This document shows positions 58,735 through 64,000 of a stretch of 64,000 bases of DNA, in pieces. Each line of letters begins with the position of its first letter. Position 1 is the first letter of the stretch. The DNA lies in contig DEFM01000006.1 in NCBI GenBank assembly GCA_002350855.1, forward strand, positions 186,640 through 250,639, written 5' to 3'. A program made the translations under genes and the position numbers. This DNA is from Prevotellaceae bacterium UBA2852. Lineage in GTDB: Bacteria; Bacteroidota; Bacteroidia; Bacteroidales; Bacteroidaceae. The notes under the pieces were generated by a model that saw only the letters and a list, made by a program, of their open reading frames with translations, ran no database searches and had not been told where the DNA came from.

Positions 58735-60030
58735 ATGAAACCATTAGTATTACTCACATTGATGCTCCTGCCATCTGTTACGATGGTGGCGCAGGACGAC
58801 GATGATATGTACTTCGCTCCCCGCAAGAAGGAAACGAAGACTAATCAGAGTACAAGTACCTCTGTAAGCAATGCAGGAACTTATACTTCGCGCTATACTG
58901 GAGTTGGCAGTTCCGACATCGAGGTGTACAACACTAACAGCCGTAGTGCTGACGAGTACAACCGCCGTTACAGCAACTACAGCGGTTCGTATGGCACTAA
59001 CGCTGATTCTCTCATTGCAGAGGTGGACACAGTGGATTCCGCATACGACAACGCAGAGGACGAAGACTACTACTACAGTCGTCGCATCCTGCGTTTTCGC
59101 AGCCCACGCGTGGGAATTGCCATCAGCAGCCCTTACTACTGGGATCTGGTTTACGGCTACGGAGTCTATGACTACCTCTATGATGATTTCTACTACTATG
59201 ATCCATTCTTCTGGCACTATGGATGGGGCTACGGATGGTCATGGGGACCATGGAGTACTTGGTACGGCCCGATTTGGGGATGGAGCCATCCCTACGCATG
59301 GAGCTATTGGGGGTGGGGACCAAGCTGGTATCATCATCCTTACCATCACGGATGGGGACCTGGACCTGGTTACAACCATGGACGCTACAGCTATCGCGGA
59401 ACTCCTGACAACCGCTTCGGACGAGGCGAACGCATCCGCACCAGCGCTTTGGCTAACGGCGGAGTGGCAAGCAACAGCCGAGGAACATTCGGTGGTCGCA
59501 CAAGTGCCGTAAGTGGCAGCCGCAGCAACGGAGGTAGCCGTACCAATGCATCGGCAACATCATCGAATGGCGGCGGCCGCAGCGCATTGGGAGGTGGACG
59601 CAGCTCTGGCATCCAGCGCAATAACTCTACTGCAACTGCTTCGAGAAGCGGCAATGACTCAGGACTCTATTCTGACTACACACGCTCACGCAGCTCTTCA
59701 TCCTATTCACGTTCACGCAGCAACAGCGGAAGCAATAGCAATGCAAGCAGCTATCGTCCGAGCAGCACCCGCACTACAGGCTCCAACTACTCTTCTCGCA
59801 GCAACAGCAGCAACAACTCTTCTACACGTACTGTGACCAACCGTAGCAGCTATTCTGGAAACAGCAACTATTCTGGAAGTACATACTCAAGCGGTTCTTC
59901 TCGAGGCAGCAGCTACAGCAGCGGAAGCAGCTTTGGTGGAGGCAGTCGCGGAGGCGGCGGTGGTAGCTTCGGTGGAGGCGGCAGCCGTGGCGGAGGCGGT
60001 GGCGGAAGCCGCGGAGGCGGAAGAAGGTAA
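58735..60030 (+). CDS. Exported aromatic- and glycine-rich low-complexity protein
   Basis: 431 residues from ATG 58735; the upstream in-frame start lies before the TAATTTTG -7 box (58685-58692). The signal peptide ends VTMVAQ. Residues about 140-245 are dense in Trp, Tyr, His and Gly (GYGWSWGPWSTWYGPIW). The rest is rich in Ser, Asn, Arg and Gly, ending in SFGGGGSRGGGGGGSRGGGR. I know of no domain. Such composition suggests a secreted sticky or matrix protein. The last stretch, with GGAGGC-type codon runs, may be prone to slippage. Confidence 0.68.
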   Translation: MKPLVLLTLMLLPSVTMVAQDDDDMYFAPRKKETKTNQSTSTSVSNAGTYTSRYTGVGSSDIEVYNTNSRSADEYNRRYSNYSGSYGTNADSLIAEVDTVDSAYDNAEDEDYYYSRRILRFRSPRVGIAISSPYYWDLVYGYGVYDYLYDDFYYYDPFFWHYGWGYGWSWGPWSTWYGPIWGWSHPYAWSYWGWGPSWYHHPYHHGWGPGPGYNHGRYSYRGTPDNRFGRGERIRTSALANGGVASNSRGTFGGRTSAVSGSRSNGGSRTNASATSSNGGGRSALGGGRSSGIQRNNSTATASRSGNDSGLYSDYTRSRSSSSYSRSRSNSGSNSNASSYRPSSTRTTGSNYSSRSNSSNNSSTRTVTNRSSYSGNSNYSGSTYSSGSSRGSSYSSGSSFGGGSRGGGGGSFGGGGSRGGGGGGSRGGGRR

Positions 60031-60098
60031 AGGAAGCCTACGGCGGACCATCCGGATGGTTATATTTTATATTTTGATATTTTTAATTTGAAATAGAT

Positions 60099-61607
60099 AT
60101 GAAAGCTCGTTTATTATATATAATAGGTGTATCAATGATAGGAATGTCTGCAATGGCGCAGGATGCCTACGATGCAGCAAACTTCTCTCAGTCTGACCTT
60201 AATGGTACTGCCCGCTATGTGGCTATGGGTGGTGCACTGGGAGCACTCGGTGGCGATATCTCTACCATGGGTTCCAACCCCGCAGGTATCGGACTCTTCC
60301 GCCGCAGCGAAGCAACATTGTCATTAAGTGCAATCACTACCGACGAGAAGGGACAGCTCGGTCACGATGCCACTCGCGGTTCGCTCGACCAGGCAGGTAT
60401 GGTCTTTGTAATGGATCAGGGCAACCGTAGCAGCAAGGGACTCCAGTATGTGAACTTCGGTGTGAACTATGCAAAGCGTCGCAATCATCTCGGCAATGCC
60501 AGTCTTGATGTGCAGAACCTCAATGGCATATTCTCACAGACTTACCAGTTGGCAGACCTCGGCAATATGGCTATTGATAATGACTATTTTGGAGGAATGG
60601 CTGTGGATATGTCAACTCCTTACTATGACGAACATGGTAATATGATCAAGGATGGAATCGTGTTTGATATCTATGATAATGACGGCAATCTTGATCACTA
60701 TGAAGGATGCGGTGCTCAGTCAGCTCTTTACAAGCGTGCTACTTATGGCAGTACATCGCAGGTGGACTTCAACCTCTCTTTCAACGTTAGCGATAAGTTT
60801 TTCTGGGGTGTATCGGTAGGAGTGTATGATATCAACTATCATCGTGAGTCTTTCTATTATGAATTGGGAACAGACGGAAACGATTACAACTTCAGCAACT
60901 ACTACGACACCAAGGGTGATGGATTTGATGTGAAGCTCGGAGCAATCATCCGCCCAATCGACAACTCTCCACTACGTTTCGGATTCAGTATCCATACTCC
61001 TACTTGGTATATGATGGAGGATGTGAACGGAGCATCATTGTTCTACAAAGGCAATTTGATTGACCGTAAGGGAACTGATCCGTATGAATACAGCTTCCGC
61101 ACACCTTGGAAGTTTGGAGTGAGCATGGGACACACCATTGGTCGTAACGTCGCTTTCGGTGCTGAATATGAGTTCTCTGACCCAAGCAGCGCAAAGTACG
61201 ACTCACGCGACTGGGACAACGATGCCTATTTCGTAGCAATCAACACTATCACAAAGGAAACTCTCAAACCACAGCACACCTTCAAGGTGGGATTGGAGCT
61301 TAAGCCTGCTGACAACTTCGCAATCCGTGCCGGATATAATTATGTATCCTCTCCTTTCAAGGACGATGCATTCCGCACAATCTTATACGATGGTCCATTC
61401 ACAGAAACCGACTATACCAACTGGGGGGCAATCAACCGTTACACTCTCGGTGTAGGCTTCCGTTTCCAGGGTGGTTTCTTCGACCTCGCTTATCAGTTCC
61501 AGAACCAGAAGGGCGACTTCTATGCCTTTGACGATCAGGATCTCAAACCAACAGAAATAAAGAACAATCGTAGTCAGATACTTGCTACGCTTGGATTCAA
61601 ATTCTAA
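60099..61607 (+). CDS. OmpP1/FadL-type outer membrane protein
   Basis: 502 residues with a signal peptide (about 1-20, AMAQ). The mature N-terminus (NFSQSDLNGTARYVAMGGALGALGGDISTMGSNPAGIGLFR) is the hallmark of Bacteroidota OmpP1/FadL/TodX porins, sometimes labelled hemin receptor. It continues as amphipathic beta strands to an aromatic end (ILATLGFKF), as is usual in outer-membrane barrels. The substrate is probably hydrophobic and cannot be read from sequence. It lies 68 bases after the aromatic-rich gene. Confidence 0.86.
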   Translation: MKARLLYIIGVSMIGMSAMAQDAYDAANFSQSDLNGTARYVAMGGALGALGGDISTMGSNPAGIGLFRRSEATLSLSAITTDEKGQLGHDATRGSLDQAGMVFVMDQGNRSSKGLQYVNFGVNYAKRRNHLGNASLDVQNLNGIFSQTYQLADLGNMAIDNDYFGGMAVDMSTPYYDEHGNMIKDGIVFDIYDNDGNLDHYEGCGAQSALYKRATYGSTSQVDFNLSFNVSDKFFWGVSVGVYDINYHRESFYYELGTDGNDYNFSNYYDTKGDGFDVKLGAIIRPIDNSPLRFGFSIHTPTWYMMEDVNGASLFYKGNLIDRKGTDPYEYSFRTPWKFGVSMGHTIGRNVAFGAEYEFSDPSSAKYDSRDWDNDAYFVAINTITKETLKPQHTFKVGLELKPADNFAIRAGYNYVSSPFKDDAFRTILYDGPFTETDYTNWGAINRYTLGVGFRFQGGFFDLAYQFQNQKGDFYAFDDQDLKPTEIKNNRSQILATLGFKF

Positions 61608-61712
61608 AGACTCATAATCTGATTAACCAACCTAAACCTTAACTCTATTGGAGGTGTGGCGGTAAAGTGCTTCGGCATTAATACCGGCACACCTTTTTCT
61701 TTTTCTGATATA

Positions 61713-61744
61713 TTTGCACAAATCACAGAAAACACTTACCTTTG
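61713..61744 (+). promoter_or_regulatory. Promoter of the gene at 61792
   Basis: TTTG 61713-61716 and TACCTTTG 61737-61744 with 20-base spacing. This places the start codon at ATG 61792 rather than further upstream. Confidence 0.8.
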
Positions 61745-61791
61745 CAATCACAATTGACAATCATTTTTTATTCGTATATCCGCCTAGACTT

Positions 61792-62343
61792 ATGAATCTT
61801 TATATCCGTTATTTCAATTACGAGGCATTGGCAACCAATATGGACGATGTGGTTAATTTCATTTCCACCATTGAGGAAATCCATATGGATGACAATGCTT
61901 ACGACCGTATAGCAAAATTTATGGACAGCGATAACAGCTATCCGTTCCGTCTGAAAGTAAGCTACAGCAACTATATTCTTTTCCTGAAGACAGAGGCTCG
62001 TAATCTTGAGGAATTCAAGGAGTGGGAACAGAACCGTTCTCAGGTTAATCACATGTCGATGGCTGAGCGTAAGCGTTTGATTATGGAACAGCTGGAACAG
62101 AAGCAGGAGGGATGGTACGATGCATCGATTATGTTCAAGCGTGCCGTTGTCATTCCAGAGTCAGGCAAGTGCCAGTACTTCGACAATACGTTCCGTGCCA
62201 AGGTGAAGGCAGAATCTGCAGTAGACTGCTACAATCAGATGATTGAGCATCTTCAGAACCGCCAGGATATTGACCCTCGCAGTCAGTTCCCTTCAGTAAA
62301 GAGCGACAACTTCATCCACGTTTTCCTTGGACCAGAAGCTTAG
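61792..62343 (+). CDS. Conserved hypothetical protein
   Basis: 183 residues from ATG 61792, supported by the promoter at 61713-61744. Cytoplasmic by composition. Notable segments are MNLYIRYFNYEALATNMDDVV, PFRLKVSYSNYILFLKTEA, MSMAERKRLIMEQLEQKQEG and a basic/aromatic centre. I do not recognise a domain; I recall similar proteins only in Prevotella-like genomes. It converges with the acidic-tail gene at a shared terminator. Confidence 0.65.
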   Translation: MNLYIRYFNYEALATNMDDVVNFISTIEEIHMDDNAYDRIAKFMDSDNSYPFRLKVSYSNYILFLKTEARNLEEFKEWEQNRSQVNHMSMAERKRLIMEQLEQKQEGWYDASIMFKRAVVIPESGKCQYFDNTFRAKVKAESAVDCYNQMIEHLQNRQDIDPRSQFPSVKSDNFIHVFLGPEA

Positions 62344-62512
62344 GGGGACAACGCTCTCAAGTTTTTTTCATTTCGCTTTGCGAAAATTGTTCCAGAAACA
62401 TTAATAATTCTCTAATTCTTGATTCTCAAGCTACTCGTTGAGTTATTTTTATCGGTATCGTAGAGAACGAGACCAAAAAATATAATTAAGTGTAGCGATA
62501 TAATTGATAATT

Positions 62513-62552
62513 AAAAACCGGAAGAATCAGTTGACTCTTCCGGCTTTTTATT
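62513..62552. terminator. Bidirectional terminator between convergent genes
   Basis: AACCGGAAGA and TCTTCCGGCT pair around ATCAGTTGAC, with A-tract on one side and T-tract on the other, so it can serve both the 61792 gene and the minus-strand gene 62570-63370. The 62344-62512 spacer shows nothing else. Confidence 0.85.
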
Positions 62553-62569
62553 CTTCATACTTTATTTTT

Positions 62570-63370
62570 TTACTCTTCTTCCTCTGTTTCTTCGAAGTCT
62601 GCAGCGTCGATGTTTTCCAAATCTTCGAAGTTGGGATCTTTTTCATCCATTTCGTCATCATCGTCCTGGTCGATGTCGTCACGTGAATTGAGGTTGTCGT
62701 CCTCTTCTTCCATGTCGTCATCATCCATTTCGTCATCGTTGTCTTCCTCGTCCATGTCACGGCCAGCCTTGTCGGACATGCTTGGAGATGAGAAGTGAAT
62801 TTTTTCAATCTTTGGTTTTGGCTTGATGAAGATACCTTCAATCCAGTTGCCGCGTGCTACTTCGAGTGCGAGATAGCCGTCAGCCTTGCGACGGTCGATG
62901 ATACCTCCAGCACGGTGCATAGCTGCTGCAGGCAGCACAGAGCAGTCTACATAGAAAGCTGATTCGATGATGTCCTGAATGGCGAGAGAGAGTCCCTGCC
63001 AGCCAGTTCCCATGTTTTCCTCGATGAGTTTCAGAACAGCCTCTGGTTGCATGTAGCTGATGTTCTCCAGAGTGAGGTCATTGATGCGGTTGATCTGACG
63101 CTTGCGGATTGCAATAGCGTTGATGTCGCCTTCCTCTGGGATAGAGAAGATGTCGTAGTTCTGTGACTCGAGCTGCGCCAGGCGCTCTTCATCTGAACGG
63201 CTGAAGTAGACTACGTCGAACACAGAATTGATAATGTTCATGTAGTGAGTCTCATAGTCAGCGAAACTCTCGTCCTTTTTGCCTTGTTGCAACATATGGT
63301 TGAGTTCGGATTCGGAGACAGTCCAGATATTACCTTTGTTTAGATCGTCTAATTTTAATTTTGTAGACAT
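62570..63370 (-). CDS. Conserved hypothetical protein with acidic C-terminal tail
   Basis: 266 residues. The folded part (1-195) is helical: TVSESELNHMLQQGKKDESF, VVYFSRSDEERLAQLESQ and DIFSIPEEGDINAIAIRKRQ. Residues 197-266 are almost entirely Asp/Glu, as in RNA polymerase delta subunits or histone-like chaperones, although no homology to those is visible. The tail is probably disordered and could bind basic proteins or modulate nucleic-acid binding. No family is recognised. Confidence 0.68.
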   Translation of the reverse strand: MSTKLKLDDLNKGNIWTVSESELNHMLQQGKKDESFADYETHYMNIINSVFDVVYFSRSDEERLAQLESQNYDIFSIPEEGDINAIAIRKRQINRINDLTLENISYMQPEAVLKLIEENMGTGWQGLSLAIQDIIESAFYVDCSVLPAAAMHRAGGIIDRRKADGYLALEVARGNWIEGIFIKPKPKIEKIHFSSPSMSDKAGRDMDEEDNDDEMDDDDMEEEDDNLNSRDDIDQDDDDEMDEKDPNFEDLENIDAADFEETEEEE

Positions 63371-63610
63371 AGTGTATGATTATGAGTTTAGTGTTAACTT
63401 TGTTAACTCTGAAAAATATCTTGTTTTTTGTGGCTGCAAAGATAGTGTTTTTAGTAATACGAAAATGTGAAAAAAATATAAATAATTTTGCACATTGAAT
63501 AAAAATAAAGGAAAAACGCTGTAAATTGATAGCAGGTAAGCCGTATTTGTGGAAAAAGTTGTAAATTTGCAGCATATTTGCGCAAATTATTTTTTGATAT
63601 ATCAAATTTT

Positions 63611-64000
63611 ATGACAGAACTTTCTCTAAAGTATGGTTGTAACCCCAACCAGAAACCTTCGAGAGTGTTTATGACTGAGGGCGAGCTGCCAATCACCGTG
63701 GTTAACGGACGCCCAGGTTATATCAATCTTCTCGATGCTCTCAATGCATGGCAATTAGTGCGTGAACTGAAATTGGCTACAGGTTTGGCTGCAGCTGCTT
63801 CTTTCAAACACGTTAGCCCTGCAGGAGCTGCAGTGGGACTGCCACTGAGCGATACTCTCAAACAGATTTACTTTGTTGATGACATTACAGAGGAACTCTC
63901 CCCGATAGCATGTGCCTATGCCCGAGCAAGAGGAGCAGACCGTATGTCTTCGTATGGTGATTTCATCGCTCTCAGCGATACTTGCGACAAGGCTACAGCG
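63611..64000 (+). CDS. purH: Phosphoribosylaminoimidazolecarboxamide formyltransferase, 5' part (cut by window end)
   Basis: The open frame runs from ATG 63611 to the window edge (130 codons): [20 protein letters not shown], then [38 protein letters not shown] and [16 protein letters not shown]. These are the AICAR transformylase motifs of the PurH C-terminal half (KHVSPAGAA). The sequence starts directly with the transformylase, so this is the stand-alone form without IMP cyclohydrolase, as is common in Bacteroidota. A TAAATTTG box lies at 63562-63569. Confidence 0.88.
   Translation, partial: MTELSLKYGCNPNQKPSRVFMTEGELPITVVNGRPGYINLLDALNAWQLVRELKLATGLAAAASFKHVSPAGAAVGLPLSDTLKQIYFVDDITEELSPIACAYARARGADRMSSYGDFIALSDTCDKATA

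Overview
The window looks like a chromosome segment from a Bacteroidales bacterium, most likely a Prevotella relative. The evidence is the recurring promoter pattern (TTTG, 19-20 bases, TAnnTTTG), BspA-type leucine-rich-repeat and fimbrillin-like lipoprotein genes, a type IX-like C-terminal tail, a stand-alone PurH-type transformylase and the trp gene order BEGDCFA. Species cannot be fixed from sequence reading alone.

Core region, 1-18600. An intergenic repeat zone precedes a membrane Ser/Thr kinase fused to a formylglycine-enzyme-like fold, then a small exported DUF3237 protein. On the minus strand lies a complete tryptophan operon, trpB-E-G-D-C-F-A. It has a clear promoter, an 18-residue leader peptide with three consecutive Trp codons and a strong intrinsic terminator, which together make a classical attenuator. 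Upstream on the same strand are a sirtuin, an AI-2E-type permease, a DUF4831 protein and the NAD(P)HX repair enzyme. Divergently on the plus strand lie hpt, adk, obgE, pgeF and a lipoprotein. A striking tandem array of 22-bp palindromic units follows at 18313-18432.

Integrated element, about 19443-49675 (30.2 kb). It sits inside a BspA-like surface protein gene. The 5' part ends in codon TGT at 19440-19442 and the 3' part resumes in frame at TGT 49676-49678. The left arm (plus strand) carries a multi-HTH excisionase-like gene, a tyrosine integrase, accessory genes, a candidate oriT and a MobV-type relaxase gene interrupted by an in-frame TAG. A short relic of a second integrase start follows.

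The rest of the element (minus strand) is a defence-like island. It holds an AbiE-type toxin-antitoxin pair; DUF6361, PLD and SNF2-like helicase genes (an Azaca-like set) ending in a WYL regulator; AddB-like and AddA-like helicase-nucleases with a PUA/EVE-like plus PD-(D/E)XK nuclease; and further genes encoding EVE-like, HD (RSH-type) and HIRAN proteins. A 217-nt sequence closed by a 12-bp helix lies between the HIRAN gene and the last EVE-like gene. Four promoters in this island carry the same palindrome, GTTGTYYCA-N5-TGGGACAAC, placed 7 bases upstream of the -7 box. This suggests that the WYL protein coordinates the island as one regulon, and it is the best candidate here for an undescribed multi-part system.

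Right core region, 49676-64000. The rest of the BspA-like gene carries eight nearly identical 183-bp repeats. It is followed by an IS982-like transposase relic, two tandemly duplicated cassettes (a 45-residue ORF plus a fimbrillin-like lipoprotein), a GH51 arabinofuranosidase, an unusual aromatic/glycine-rich exported protein, an OmpP1/FadL-type outer-membrane protein, two conserved hypothetical genes and the start of a purH-type gene cut by the window end. I saw no rRNA, tRNA or CRISPR.
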